A stretch of 64,000 nt of DNA, taken from the NCBI GenBank assembly GCA_019802505.1, contig JAFMOC010000173.1:647501-711500 (forward strand), written 5' to 3'. Of the stretch, positions 44,161-56,519 are shown in pieces. Both the position numbers and the translations under genes were made by a program. Position 1 is the stretch's first letter; every line of letters starts with the position of its first letter. The notes under the pieces are model-generated. The model made no database searches. It was given only the letters and a program-made list of their open reading frames with translations, and was not told where the DNA came from. Source of the stretch: Corydoras sp. C115 (taxonomy: Eukaryota; Chordata; Actinopteri; Siluriformes; Callichthyidae).

Positions 44161-44518
44161 AAAAAAAAGCCTTCCGTGCCACGTGAGTTCAGTAGGCGGC
44201 CACAGGCCACACAGACAGGTCTTTAAAGGCACCAACTGACCTGCGTCCATCACTGACGTGCTCATGTGTACTTCCTCCACTCACACACAGAGTGAATGAA
44301 CCGATTCAAGTCTGGATGAGTCGTGATGAATGAAGACCTCCCATTCCGTGCTTTCTAAACTGGGCGGCACGTGAGTAAATGAAAGCGAGACAGGGTAAGA
44401 CAAAGCGAGGATGCCAGGAACAAGAAAAGGAAGCAAGCGGGATTAAATAGAAAGGGAATTTGCACATTCATCAATAGCTGACTCTGAACTGTTTCCAGAC
44501 ATGAGGGGGGGCTCTCAC

Positions 44519-45010
44519 CTATTTGTGTGCATCTCGCTCTGACTCCTTACTGTATGTACTGATAAACAGCCTAGTTGGGTGCACATCCCTCTCTCTCTCT
44601 CTCGCTCTCTCATCTCTCTCTCTCTCTCATATTCGTTCCAGCCACACAAAGACTCATTAGGTGCAGCCAGCTGAGGGCTTGAAACTGAGCGCAGTCTGCC
44701 TGGGTGATCACATGAGTTGGATGTCTGAGGGGGGTTGAGCGAGTGGGGGAGGAAGTGTGCTGGGAGAAAGAAAAGAGCGAGCGAGCGAGCGAGAGAGAGA
44801 GAGAGAGAGAGTGTGAGAGTGCACCCACATTTGTGCTCCTGCTGTCTGCAGATATTTTTACCAGCAAGTAAAAGGGAGGGAGCGAGAGAAAAAGCAAAGG
44901 TGGGTGGGGAGGAGGGGGTAAAGACAGAAAGAGAGAAAGCAAGAGACAGAGCGAGCGAGCGAGAGAGTGAGAGTGAGAGAGACAGAAAGACAGAGTCACA
45001 AAAGGAGATA
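44519..45010 (-). promoter_or_regulatory. CT-rich block, candidate csrnp3 promoter or non-coding first exon
   Basis: On the minus strand several (CT)n and (GCTC)n runs lead to a donor-like ACACAAATAG|GTGAGAG at 44519, about 5.3 kb upstream of the coding start. GAGA-type tracts are common near vertebrate start sites. There is no TATA box, CpG island count or transcript to confirm it. Confidence 0.25.
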
Positions 45011-45312
45011 TAGAGATGCAAGTGGATAAATGATGAAAAGACAGGGATCAACAAATCAATACCCTGTAAAGCAAGTTCTCTAAAGGAAGCGAGTAATTGA
45101 GTAATTCGTAATTAAATACAGAGTTTAAACATTTACAAACCAAAAAAAAACTTGCTCTGGAAATTGTAGCAAAAATGTATAAAACTGAAGTTAATCAATA
45201 TGATCTGCCAAATGGTTCATCAGCCTGCCCTTAGCTACAAAGCAATTACCCTCTAATTATATAAATAGAATAGGTTCAATATACACTATAGCTGCAAAAA
45301 ATATTTACATTC

Positions 45313-45323
45313 ATATATATATA

Positions 45324-45395
<72 letters not shown>
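45313..45395. repeat. (TA)n microsatellite
   Basis: About 65 bases of pure TA after a short mixed start. Confidence 0.94.
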
Positions 45396-45397
<2 letters not shown>

Positions 45398-46059
45398 CCT
45401 TTAAACTGTAGTGCTACCATACACACAAAGTATAGTCTTCATAAATTAATATTTATTACAAGAATGAATTCTCATAGTTCAAGGTTCTATTAAAATAGCA
45501 GGGCCCTTAGAATGTAGCACTGATCACCATGTTGAACTTTTTTTTTTTAAAACAGTTTCCATAGTAACCACAAATTTAATGTAACTGCTTTAATAAAAAA
45601 AAAAAAAAAAACTGCTACTACTTTTTTCTTCCCAGAACTGAGCCGAAAAGAGCAGTTAACATAATCAAGGGATCAAAACGGTTTATTAAGTAAACATTCA
45701 TTTATTACACAACATTAACCGTAAAGTACATACAGAAAAAAAATCTATTCTTTACACAAGCTGTGTGAATAGTGTTACCCTGAACACAAAAATCAGCCTC
45801 GTGGAAAATGTAATGTGCAACGACAGATTATAAAAAGAAACGAAAATTTTACAAACACGTTTAATTATAGTGTATTTTATTTCAGTTTTAGAAAAATGCA
45901 TTAGAATTGTATTTATTTGATATACTATTAGTCACTGTTCTACTATTTTTTTTTTAATCCCAGCAATCTATTAGGTATCTAGGTCCTTATGAAGAAATAA
46001 TTTTTTAGCCCTAATCTCATTCCAAACCATTTATATTAAGAGTCCTTTGATTTTAAGTC

Positions 46060-46330
46060 AGTTGGCACGGTGGCTTAGTAGTTAGGACATTCTCCTCTCA
46101 CCCAATCTGGGTGGAGTTCTCCGGTTTCCTTCAACAGTCCAAAAAACATGATTCAAACTAAATGCTTTTTAATTGCCCCATATAGTGTATGTTTTTGTGT
46201 GTGTCTGTGTGTTCCCAGCGATTGTTTGGCACCCTGTTCTGGGTGTATCAGCCAATTGCCCAAAACGTACAGTACTCCCCTGGATGGGCATGGGGAACCC
46301 CCCCCAGGACCCTAGTAAAATAATTAAATG
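46060..46330 (+). mobile_element. Old SINE-1 copy
   Basis: GGCACGGTGGCTTAGTAGTT, a shortened core, GGGCATGGGGAACCCCCCCC and CCCTAGTAAAATAATTAAAT. The (ATGG)n tail is lost. Confidence 0.78.
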
Positions 46331-46427
46331 GAAATAAAAAAAAAATATGATTTTAAGTCCCGATTAAAAATGTGCATTTTTCAGACAAAAGTTGCACACA
46401 AAACTATTTAAGTACATTTAAATAATA

Positions 46428-46431
<4 letters not shown>

Positions 46432-46494
<63 letters not shown>
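46432..46494. repeat. (TA)n microsatellite
   Basis: Pure TA over about 60 bases. Confidence 0.95.
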
Positions 46495-46501
<7 letters not shown>

Positions 46502-46505
46502 CCAC

Positions 46506-46975
46506 TGTACACTCACCAGCCACTTTACTGGGAATACCTTGTTTCTAATTTCATTTTAGCAGTTACCATATTCATTCACCATATAAAGATATTTTGTATT
46601 TATACAATTTCAAACCGTGGTTAGTAGTCTGTTATTAGATACTTTGCTAGTCCTCTCTGCAATCACTGACATGCTGCTGGTGGCGTGTCAGTTTGTGTTA
46701 GTGTTGAAAATCTATTCTGTCTATTTTACACTGTGTTTATTCACTCTGCACCGGCAGTGACTCGACACTTCAACCCTATTGTTCCACCTTACCACGATGT
46801 TGGTAAGTGAACATTTTTGGTTAGTGGATTATTTTCAGTCCAGCAGTGACACCAAGGTGTTTAAAAATTCCAGCAGCACCTCTCTGATCTACTTGAACCA
46901 GCAAAAAGCACATTAACACACCACCACTACATCAGTGTCACTGCCGCGCTAAGAATCATCCATCTCACCCAATAT
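46506..46975 (+). mobile_element. Interspersed repeat family R
   Basis: CACTCACCAGCCACTTTACT, CACATTAACACACCACCACT and CATCAGTGTCACTGCCGCGC are typical of a repeat common in teleosts. Pieces also lie at 31590-31800 (-), near 25740 and at 63180-63300. Class undetermined. Confidence 0.6.
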
Positions 46976-47159
46976 AACCTATATAATATTATATAATATA
47001 TAATATTATATAAAGAACTGATCAAATGAACAATGAGAGTAGACATATGAGGATTTACCTAAATACAGTGGTTAGTGGGTATATATGTCTAACATAAAAA
47101 ACAAATATTGAATATATACTAAATACTGTATATGCTTGCTTATATATATTTATTTATTC

Positions 47160-47410
47160 ATTTTTTTCATCATCTTCCACCTAACCGTCTATTAGGGTCG
47201 TAGGGGGGGTTCCCCATGCCCATCTAGGGGAGAATTTTTCTGTTTCGGGCACTGGGCAGATACACCCAGGACAGGGCGGCAATCCAACCTATCAACATAC
47301 ACACACTCTATATAGGACAATATAGAATATTTAACTTAATTCTGTGGCAGGAACCAGTTACCCGGAGAACCCTGAGGAAGCCCACGCAGACACAGGGAGA
47401 ACATGGGGGA
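47160..47410 (-). mobile_element. Old SINE-1 copy, head missing
   Basis: Reverse copy: CATCATCTTCCACCTAACCG, GGCAGATACACCCAGGACAG and CACAGGGAGAACATGGGG. Followed by (TA)n. Confidence 0.78.
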
Positions 47411-47422
47411 AAATTTTTATGT

Positions 47423-47427
<5 letters not shown>

Positions 47428-47505
<78 letters not shown>
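47428..47505. repeat. (TA)n microsatellite
   Basis: About 78 bases of pure TA, third case of (TA)n abutting the 5' side of a reverse SINE-1. Confidence 0.95.
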
Positions 47506-47511
<6 letters not shown>

Positions 47512-48130
47512 GTACAGTGTATACAGTACAGTGCAGGCTGGTTGGTTTAAATTAGCCATATCTAGAATCAGATCTGTATTCTGTACAATAGTCACAAAAT
47601 GGTACACTATTTCTTGTACATTGCAAAAGACGGTTAACAAAAAAAAAAAAAAAAAAATTCATTCTAAATGATTATAAAAAGTAAATGTTTTCATTTTAAA
47701 GCCACAAAAATCAATGTATAAATTCTGTGACAATACTAACTGATCTGGGTTACTTATATTACAGCAAATAATTTTTATTAGTGTGTTAATATAGAAAGAG
47801 AACTAAACTACCTAAAACCATGTGTTCTTTCAGATACGCTGCAATTCGAATGGTGCCATTCCTGTAAGTACAGAAGAGATTTTTTTTTTTTTTACAGTTG
47901 CTAAGCAACACACCTGCCAATCAGGAGTCTGTGGGGTTCACATGGCAGAGCTAAGCCTAAAGGGTTCTTTCAGTGTACACATGATAAGTAAATTAAAAGA
48001 ATGTCTATTAATAGATGCAAGTCAATGAAAAGATGTGATGAGTTTTAATGAAAGATTGTAAATTTAGCTGAATGTGATTCAAGTCCTCTGCTTAAGTCAT
48101 GCCTGTATACAAACAAATATTATTAACCTA

Positions 48131-48255
48131 AGTTTGTGGTAGCTCAGTGGTTGGGGTGTTGGGTTATCAATCAGAAGCTTGTGGGTTCAAATCCCAGGTC
48201 CACTGACGTTACCAATGTGGTTCTTTGAGACCCCTGACCCTCATTGCTTTCAAGG
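48131..48255 (+). mobile_element. SINE-2 copy, tail missing
   Basis: Head TGTGGTAGCTCAGTGG and box B GGGTTCAAATCC are present; the copy runs directly into SINE-1 text at 48266. Confidence 0.78.
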
Positions 48256-48265
48256 GTGCTGTTGG

Positions 48266-48510
48266 AATACTTGGGCTTAGTGGTTAGCATGTCTTGTTTC
48301 CATGTTGGATTTCTCTGGGTTTTCTGCTTTCCTCCCACAGTCCAAAAACATGGATTTAAGGTGATTGGCTAAATTGCCCCATATAGTTTGTGTGTGTCTG
48401 TGTGAGTGTGCCCAGTAATAGAGTGGTTCCCTGTACTTTGCTGCAACTACCCAGCGCAGAATGAAAGAGAACCCTAATATAGGATTGAACGAAAGATAAT
48501 GAGATGAGAT
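48266..48510 (+). mobile_element. Old SINE-1 copy inside or next to SINE-2
   Basis: GGGCTTAGTGGTTAGCATGT and CCACAGTCCAAAAACATGG to GAAAGATAATGAGATGAGAT. It replaces the expected SINE-2 tail. Confidence 0.75.
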
Positions 48511-48529
48511 GAGACCCTTGGCTATGAAG

Positions 48530-49500
48530 GGCGTCCTTTGTCTTTACAATTATTAACAATTATTTTTATGTTACCGGCACCCAGGTACATAGGATTAAAA
48601 AGAGAAAGGAATCTTTTAGTAAAGTAGCATGAGTTACATTCAACATTTTTCATTACATTCAACTTTTTTCATAGTAATTAAATAAATTTATAGTAATTAA
48701 ATAAATTATAATTAAAATTAAAAAGCTTTTTAATTAAAACATACTGGCACTTCTTGAAATTAAGGAATTCAAACACTTACTTTTGACATAAGAACACTTA
48801 AAAAACCCTGATGCACACTGTTGAGTGTTCATCATGTTGGTATGTTCATCATAGAGCTGTTTTTTTTCTCTCTAAAGACTCTGGAAACCAGAGAGCAAAG
48901 CATTATTGATTTGATAATTTAACATGCCATTTTAAATCAAAATCTGTCTGCTGAGCCAAGAATTTTGACCTTTGTCATCATCTGATCAAAACATATCCAG
49001 ATCAACCAACAGAAATAAAATAGTTTCGTGGACCCAATATTATGCCACTGTTGTGTCCATATCTCTAGGCAAAAAAAAAGATGTGCTAAAGAGGAGAATG
49101 CACAAGAGGGAACAAGAATCCTGCTCTGTGTTCTCCAATCGTATGAGAGGTTATATTAAAAATTAAGCTCTTTGGTGGTTATTTTACAAAATATTAATTG
49201 AAATTGTACTATTACTTGTAACAAGTGTGGATTCATTAACAATCATTTCGTTACGGTGATTAGGGCTATTTTGTTTTATAATTTAATTATAATGAGAACT
49301 TATATAGTTGTATAATTATAGTAAGTTAAATTATAGTAAGCTAATTTTTCTTATTTTTTTCCTTTTTAGTGGCTTCCATAAAAATCTAATCAGATTTTTA
49401 CATCAAGTGGTGATTTTTCTAAATCTCTCTACTTAGAATTAATTAATACTGTAGAATTAATGTGATTGTTGGGTGGAGTGCAAGTGACTTGTTATACCAA
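48530..49500. other. AT-rich non-coding stretch
   Basis: No repeat family, ORF or RNA gene recognised. Confidence 0.5.
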
Positions 49501-49509
49501 AACACCAAC

Positions 49510-49860
49510 TAATAAAGCAATAAGATACAAAATTATTGTGAATAATGATGTGTAGCATATTTTAAATTGAACAATGAGCACCAAACCTGTATCCGTTACT
49601 TAGCAATCAGTGTTTAATTTAAAAACTGCTACACATCATTATTCACAATAATTTTGTATCTTATTGCTTTATTAATCAGCTCACTTTAATGATAAACTGT
49701 ATTTCCATTTATAATGCATGATTTAAAAGAATGTACTGTATATCATGCATTGATACAAATGTGAAGCGCTCAGAGCTGTGTTATTGTCAATAATGTCACA
49801 GCAGGACAAACGGCTCAGCCAATCAGATTTTAAGAAAAAAAAAGCCTTTTTATAAAACCA
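49510..49860. mobile_element. MITE family M, copy 3, with perfect 48-bp foldback
   Basis: Arms 49510-49557 and 49627-49674 are exact complements around a 69-base loop. The following body has GTCAATAATGTCACAGCAGG and CGGCTCAGCCAATCAGATTT, as in copies 1 and 2. Confidence 0.8.
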
Positions 49861-50410
49861 TTTTACAAGATATAATTTATCTTCTTGAAATGTAGTAATT
49901 ATCACCTTTTGTCAATCCATGATTTTTTACTGCTCATTTTAATCATAATCATAAACATTATTACAGGCAAACCGATCATTTTATTAAAAAAAATGGATCA
50001 TAAGTCACAATAACTAGTGCAATAGGTAATACAGTGCAGCATATCATAGTATTAAAGACTTTACAGAGGCTCTTGATAAAAGGCCTCCTGACTCATAAGG
50101 ATAAAGTCTGTGTGGTTTGGGTTTAAATTCTACTTTTGAATTAAAGCTCTGGTTTTGCTTTTGGCGATCACGGAGTCCCCAGTCGCAGTTTCATTTAGAA
50201 ATCGGCAAGGCTTCATACACACTGTGAATTGTTATTTAGCTATAGCTTATGTGAATAAATATTGATCTCTGAATAGATAAACACTAAAGCTTAAACTAAA
50301 TTGATTTAACAGCATGCATTTGCACATAACACAAACCCTTCTCATTCAAGCATTCTCAAAGCCTCTCATCTAAAACTAATAGCACGAGAGTGCTAGAGCC
50401 TTTCCCAGTG

Positions 50411-50720
50411 CTCATTAGACAAAATGTGGTGCAACACCTCTAGACAGGTCATCAATCCATCACAGGGCAGACGCACAGATGAACAGATTTGCAGAATTCA
50501 GTAATTCCAGTTTATCTGATTTTCATTTCAGGAACAGGAGCACCCAGAGGAAACCCACACAGACACAAGGCCAACGTGCAAACTCCACACACCGTTCAGA
50601 CGAGGAATCAGAACAGATACAGTTCTTGTTGAGACGGTCAGTACAATGCATTTATCCATTATCTTCTGCTTTATCCTCTATTAGGGTCTATTAGGGTCGC
50701 AGGGGGGTTCCTTACGCAGG
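50411..50720 (-). mobile_element. Old SINE-1 pieces
   Basis: A very diverged reverse body (CATCAATCCATCACAGGGCA, AGGAAACCCACACAGACACA) is followed by a fresher tail piece, TATCCATTATCTTCTGCTTT, with TCTATTAGGG duplicated in tandem. Confidence 0.6.
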
Positions 50721-50729
50721 GGGCAAGTA

Positions 50730-51780
50730 CAATATAAATACTAAATATAAAGTGAGAATACATTCGGAAAATGTATACACAAAATAATATATTCCTAAAC
50801 AGACATAAAACTGTATTTTGCAGAGGTTTCCCACCAATCTATAAGCTTCACTATAAAGCAGAATTGCAGTTGCTTTTAAAACACAGACATGCTATTGAAA
50901 AAAAATGTTGCCAAAATGAGTGATACTACATAATTTTAGTTGTAAATATATTACATTGTTTACTGCTTGTTTAAAATAAATTAAATCAATGTTAATAATT
51001 TTTATTAATTGTTTTTTTGCAATCCTAGCCAAACACTACGTATCTAGAAAAACAAGCTGACAAACAAGACCAGCAGTTTTCTGTTCTGTTAAGGTGTAAA
51101 GGTGTGTCAATTATACAATGACAGTTTGGAAGCGGGTTAAATTGTCTTTAGGGTGTAAAGAAAACCAGTCAGCGAAGTCGCAGTTGTTCGACTTCCCCAA
51201 AATACTGTTTTTTTAAAGTCCATCCCTTCCAATCCCTCCCTGTAATTTGTGCCATGCACATAAACATAAAGCAAATCACTTTAACTGTAAACAGTTAAAA
51301 GGTAAAAATTTTTTTTATTGATGTTTTGGTCGCATAAAGCAAAAGTACACATAATTACATAAAATCTAAAATAATTGGGTTCATACAGTAAAGCAATAAA
51401 ATACATGTCTAAGTGAATGACCTTTGACAGAATCATGGATAATCAAAATAAAGTCTGACATTCAGCGACACACATTTCACACCGCTTTTGCCATGACCAT
51501 TTCAAGAACGGATTTGTATTATGAATCATTTTATTTGAGACACTTGAAAAAAGTTTTCTATTCAGCCCGATTCAGTCTTATTTGAAAATGTAAAAAAATC
51601 GGAACTAGAAATGTTCATTCACAACTGAATGTTTTTAAGAGAGCTTTCTATTAAAATTTTAACTGATTAAAATTAAAAGCTTGCTATTAAAATTAAACAA
51701 CTGATCGCAGCTTATGCCATGAAAAGGTAACCTGATCGAAATCTCAGTATTGCGGACACCAACTATCACTGGCAGCATGT
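50730..51780. other. AT-rich non-coding stretch
   Basis: Nothing recognised apart from short A/T runs. Confidence 0.5.
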
Positions 51781-51784
51781 CCTC

Positions 51785-51825
<41 letters not shown>

Positions 51826-51851
51826 TATATATTATTTATATTTATAAATAT

Positions 51852-52168
51852 AAAGCTAGGGATTCCCGGTTCGAATCCCCATCTGGGTGGAGTTTCCATG
51901 TTCTCCCCGTGTCCGTGTGGGTTTCCTCTGGGTTCTCCGGTTTCCTCCCACAGTCCAAAAACTTGGATCAAGTCAATTGAATTCTCCAAATTGCCCCATA
52001 TAGTGTGTATGTGTGCGTGTCTGTGTGAGTGTGTGCCCAGCGATAGATTGGTGCCCTGTCCTGGGTCTATCTGCCCAGCACCTGAAACTTTCTCCCCTGG
52101 ATGGGCATGGGGAGCCCCACCGCGACCCTAATATAGGATAAAGCGTAAGATGATAGATGGAATATATT
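51852..52168 (+). mobile_element. 5'-truncated SINE-1 between 33-bp direct repeats
   Basis: Starts at GCTAGGGATTCCCGG, so the first ~45 bases of the head are absent. Flanked by an exact 33-base AT-rich direct repeat, 51819-51851 and 52169-52201. Confidence 0.87.
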
Positions 52169-52204
52169 ATATTAATATATATTATTTATATTTATAAATA
52201 TTAA

Positions 52205-53160
52205 CTATATATACATATATAAAATCAAAATCTATTTTGTAAACCAAAAACTGTATATAAATTTATATTCTTATAAACTTTATAAGAATTTAAGAAACTG
52301 GAAGATCGGTATAGTAAACTCTGCTGAACATGTTGTTATTCTTGTCTCCGGTCTTTTACATGTGATAGGTTAACAACATTCAGTTGAATGTAACTTAAAG
52401 TTATAAACAATGCCTAAAGACAACAAGCTGCGTTCTTTTTAACACCGGCTAGTCCCTGGGTTAGTAAACAGTAGAGAAAAACCTCCTGCTGGTGTCTGTG
52501 ATGCCAGCTCTCCTCAGCACACAGTATGCCTCTTTTGTCACCTCTATTTAACTCTCTTTGCTTTCTGCTGTCTCCCCATCTGTTCGGGTTCTATACCCAG
52601 CCTGCATTTTCTTCTCAATGGTTTTGCTCGACGTCACTGTGGCTTTTCCGGGGCTCTTAATCAGAAGCATGCAAACCCATGTGTGGCCTAAGGTCTGAGA
52701 GTTCAGCCACCCCAGCTAATCATGTCCCCAAGCGCATGTCCCCTGATGTATAGTATATGACAGTGGAAGTTAATAACAGAATTTCAAAGGAACTGCAACA
52801 GCTCCACTATGATTCTACTGTCCTGGTAACTGTCAGGTTTATGTTATATAATCTTGTTTATCCTTCTCATAATTTGCTTTGCCAATATACCTATTGACAT
52901 GGAATGTGGGAGGACACCAGAGTCTCTAGGGAAAAACCCACACAGGAAAAGACAGTAAATGCAGACCCCACACAGAAAGGACCTCTGTTCTACCCATCCA
53001 GAACCCAAACCTCAGCCCTAAAAGCTGTTGAAATAATGTAAGACTGAAAATATATAACAAATGATGACATAGTATTTAGCCTACATCAGTGGTATCAAAC
53101 TGTGGTACCAAAGTAGCATGTGGTGACACCAGATAAATAGTCAACAAATATACAATACAT
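52205..53160. other. Unique non-coding stretch
   Basis: 52480-52760 is less AT-rich than its surroundings but shows no ORF. No assignment is made. Confidence 0.45.
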
Positions 53161-53164
53161 TATT

Positions 53165-53460
53165 TTCTGGATGTATTTTATAAACTGCATTCTGTAGTTT
53201 ATAATGTAGGACATTAGATGGCAGTATTTGATTGTTAGCAAAACCCTAAATCTGTTATTTTAAAAACCAGACAAGATTACGTCATGGAAGTATAGTTTAT
53301 TCGTGACTTTGTTTTCAATAAACACATTAGATTAAATTAAATTATTTTTTTTTTGTATTATAGTGTGTGTAATCGTTTCCTAAAAGGTATTTGAGGTTGT
53401 GTATTATTGTGAATAAGTAATGCCATTCCCTCTCTTACCTTATTGCTTTAATATACACTC
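53165..53460. mobile_element. MITE family M, partial copy 4
   Basis: TTTTATAAACTGCATTCTGT, GATGGCAGTATTTGATTGTT and GGTTGTGTATTATTGTGAAT match copies 1 and 2. Confidence 0.6.
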
Positions 53461-54318
53461 ACACCTAATTGATGTTCCGTGACGAAAACCATAGGTGGTA
53501 CTTGGAAGTTTTGGTTTGATGATGGGTGGCACTTGGACCTAAAAATATTCTATTAATAGTGTTTTAGTGATTTTCTTTAAAAAAAAAAAAAGTGCAGCTT
53601 TTTGTACATCTGAAATGATGAAGAGTGACGTGCTTGCTTCTTTTCTACCTCACAAGAACAAGACTCCAAAGCAAGTACACAGAACAGCATGTACAGAGCA
53701 TGCTGCAGCCAGCCAAAGAGGAAAAACTGATTGAATATAGACAGCAGGCACAACGAGAGGACAGTAGATGAGTGATGCCAGCTTTAGTTGAAGCACAATA
53801 TGGCTTATTTCATTTCTTCAGTGTTTCTACGTGTGAGACAACACAAACATTTCAGTTTTCCAGATGGCAGAGCAAGTTTTTGGAAAATGCCAATAGAGAA
53901 GCTGTCTTAGTCTACTATAGATAAACAAAAACTCAAGACACCGGTAAGAAAGAGAAAGAAAAGCAAATAGTATCTATTATACAGTAAACTATAGTCATTT
54001 ATATATTATATATATACGCAATTTATATTTTTTATATGAAACTTGGTGATGCAGATGTTCTGTAGGATGAGCAGAGAGAAAATCACCAGGGTGCTTTTTT
54101 TATTTCTACTTTGTAATAAATGTGAGGTCAGTTCATTTTTAATTTGGTGCATGAGGTGGAAAATTTTGAAAAGAAAAAAAATTAAATAATGGTTTGTTAA
54201 TACTGCCATACATGTAAAATAAAGTAAAAAAGCATCTTCCACAAAGATATTTTCATTTTAGGGATGAGAAATAATAATTTTGTTTTTATAATTTTGCTAC
54301 AAAAAATATATAAAAAAA

Positions 54319-54351
<33 letters not shown>
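54319..54351. repeat. (ATT)n microsatellite
   Basis: Eleven ATT units. Confidence 0.92.
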
Positions 54352-54352
<1 letters not shown>

Positions 54353-54434
54353 AAAACTATGGACAATTTATTTAATAACCTTATCATATTTTGATAGAAA
54401 TTAGTCCTCAACGTTTAAACCATTCGTGAAAGTG

Positions 54435-54510
54435 AAACACACACTTATACACACAGTGAGTGAAGTAAGCACATGTACCCGGAACGGTGGGCAATTGGGG
54501 TCAGATATGT
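54435..54510 (-). mobile_element. SINE-3 fragment
   Basis: GTGAGTGAAGTAAGCACATG and GGAACGGTGGGCA match SINE-3. Confidence 0.5.
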
Positions 54511-55036
54511 AGTTAAATAATATCACTGCAGACCTTGTTTTTCAAGCTGTTACCTTTGGTGCACCTTGACAAGATGCTGTGCTCCACAAAATGGGGGCAA
54601 AATGGTCATAACTCATATATACACTTTTACACTAAACGCGTTAGCAAAAAGTTTTTTAAACCGTAAACATACACAGGTTATGAAATGGCTGACAAACAAT
54701 ATTTTTAGACATCTGCCACCATGTACCACCTTAGTTTTAATTTGAAAAATCTTTAAGACAAATTGCGACACAACCACACAAGGTCCATTTATCCTCAATG
54801 GTATCTTGCAAAATAATATTAATAAGGTATAGTCACAATGTTCATAAACTACAATATAGCTTCTAAAGCTAAACAATTAAAAATAGAGGGCTCAATTTAA
54901 GAAAATGCACTACACTCTCTGTTTAATGGAAATGAGGCTTTATTCCAGCTCTGTACATTTGTTAACTCGCTGTTGCCCAAGGCAAGGCATTAGTCATCAC
55001 CACATAGACACGCGCACACACAGATATGCACACACC

Positions 55037-55074
<38 letters not shown>
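55037..55074. repeat. (CA)n microsatellite
   Basis: Nineteen CA units. Confidence 0.95.
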
Positions 55075-55077
<3 letters not shown>

Positions 55078-55654
55078 ACGATAGGAGCGAGACAGTGCTG
55101 GCTGCTGCTCAGTACCCTGCACACGGAGCAGACTGCTGCAGCTAGCATCCAGCATTGATCTCCTTATCCTTCAACCAGAACAATGAGAAGAAAAGCACAT
55201 TTCTCTATCAGCCTGACCATGAATATGAACCTTCAGCTTCATAAGGACTGATACATAGAATGTGATATTGTTTTTCTATGAGCTCATTAAAATGGCCTGG
55301 ATTCCCATGTGTTACACGCTGCAATGAACTCTTAATAAAAATAAATGCCATGCACAGAGGCTGCTCCGCTCATCATATTGAATAACTGCATAAATTAAAA
55401 AGGGCATTAAACTGTACACTGCTAGGAAATTTGTTAGTGAAATTCAGAAAATCTAATTTACAAAATGCCTACTTTCAAAGTTGACACACAAAGGTCATGT
55501 TAATTTCCATCTAGTACATACCAAAAACTGGGGAATTAATATAAAAAATTACTATAAAAATTACTAATAAATGTTTTATGCAAAAGAACAAAAAAAAAAA
55601 TATATATCAGAACCACATATAAAAATAAAATAAAATCTGGTATCATAACGGCAT

Positions 55655-55806
55655 AGGGCGGAATGTGGTTAGCATATTCAGCACTGGGGATCCAGGTTCG
55701 AATCCCGATCTGGGTGGACTTGCCATGTTCTCTCTGTGTTGGGGTAGGTGTTCTCTGGGTTTTTTGGTTTCCTCCCACAGACAAAAAACATGGACTCAAG
55801 GTGAAA
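55655..55806 (+). mobile_element. SINE-1 5' half, old
   Basis: GGGCGGAATGTGGTTAGC, GGTTCGAATCCCGATCTGGG to AAACATGGACTCAAGGTGAA. It joins head-on to a reverse SINE-1 at 55807. Confidence 0.8.
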
Positions 55807-56033
55807 AGACGTTTCGGGCGCTGGGCAGATACACCCAGGACAGGACGCCAATCTATCGCTGGGCACACACTCACTCACACAGACACGCATGCATACACAC
55901 TCTACATGGGGCAATTTGGAGATCTCAATTGACTTGATCCATGTTTTTGGACTGTGGGAGGAAACCGGAGAACCCGGAGGAAACCCACGCAGACACGGGG
56001 AGAACATGGAAACTCCACCCAGATGGGGATGAA
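55807..56033 (-). mobile_element. SINE-1 copy, tail and head missing, fused to an inverted copy
   Basis: Reverse copy from ACGTTTCGGGCGCTGGGC to CACCCAGATGGGGAT. Its 3' tail is replaced by the neighbouring forward copy. Confidence 0.83.
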
Positions 56034-56139
56034 ATCTTAACAAGATACATTTATATTATATTGGCAGATAATCTTACTTGATTTTTTCTTGACTTGTGTT
56101 TAGGTTTCTTTTTTTTTTCTACATAGATTTTTTGCAGTT

Positions 56140-56514
56140 GCAATAAACACGATTATTATGATTATTATACAATAATTAACTTTACCAAAAAAGTGCCAGG
56201 AATCTTAAACACAGCGTACATTTTCTTATGGTTGTTATATATTTCATGTAACCACAAAATAAAATTGTTATTGAAAAAAGACAACCCGGGCTTTTGCTGA
56301 ATATTAACACAAAATATTCTTCAGAACACAAACAGACAAGGGTGCTACAAGTGTAACTTTATTTTTGTTCCCATCCAAGTTGTGCCAAAGTTTCGACTAC
56401 CAACATAATGCATATTTCTCTCATGAATGTTGACATGACGATGTTAAGGCGATAATTAATTATAATGTTTTTAATTGCAATTAACTGCCAAAATGATTTA
56501 TTGTCTCATTCCTA
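56140..56514. mobile_element. Fragment related to the hAT-like element at 40756
   Basis: TGTAACTTTATTTTTGTTC, ATGAATGTTGACATGACGA and the right end TTGTCTCATTCCTA parallel that element. No target duplication is found. Confidence 0.6.
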
Positions 56515-56519
56515 GTCCC

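Noticed and set aside
44515..45054. 179- and 129-residue ORFs of Ser/Leu repeats
   Set aside because: Translations of (CT)n tracts; low complexity only.
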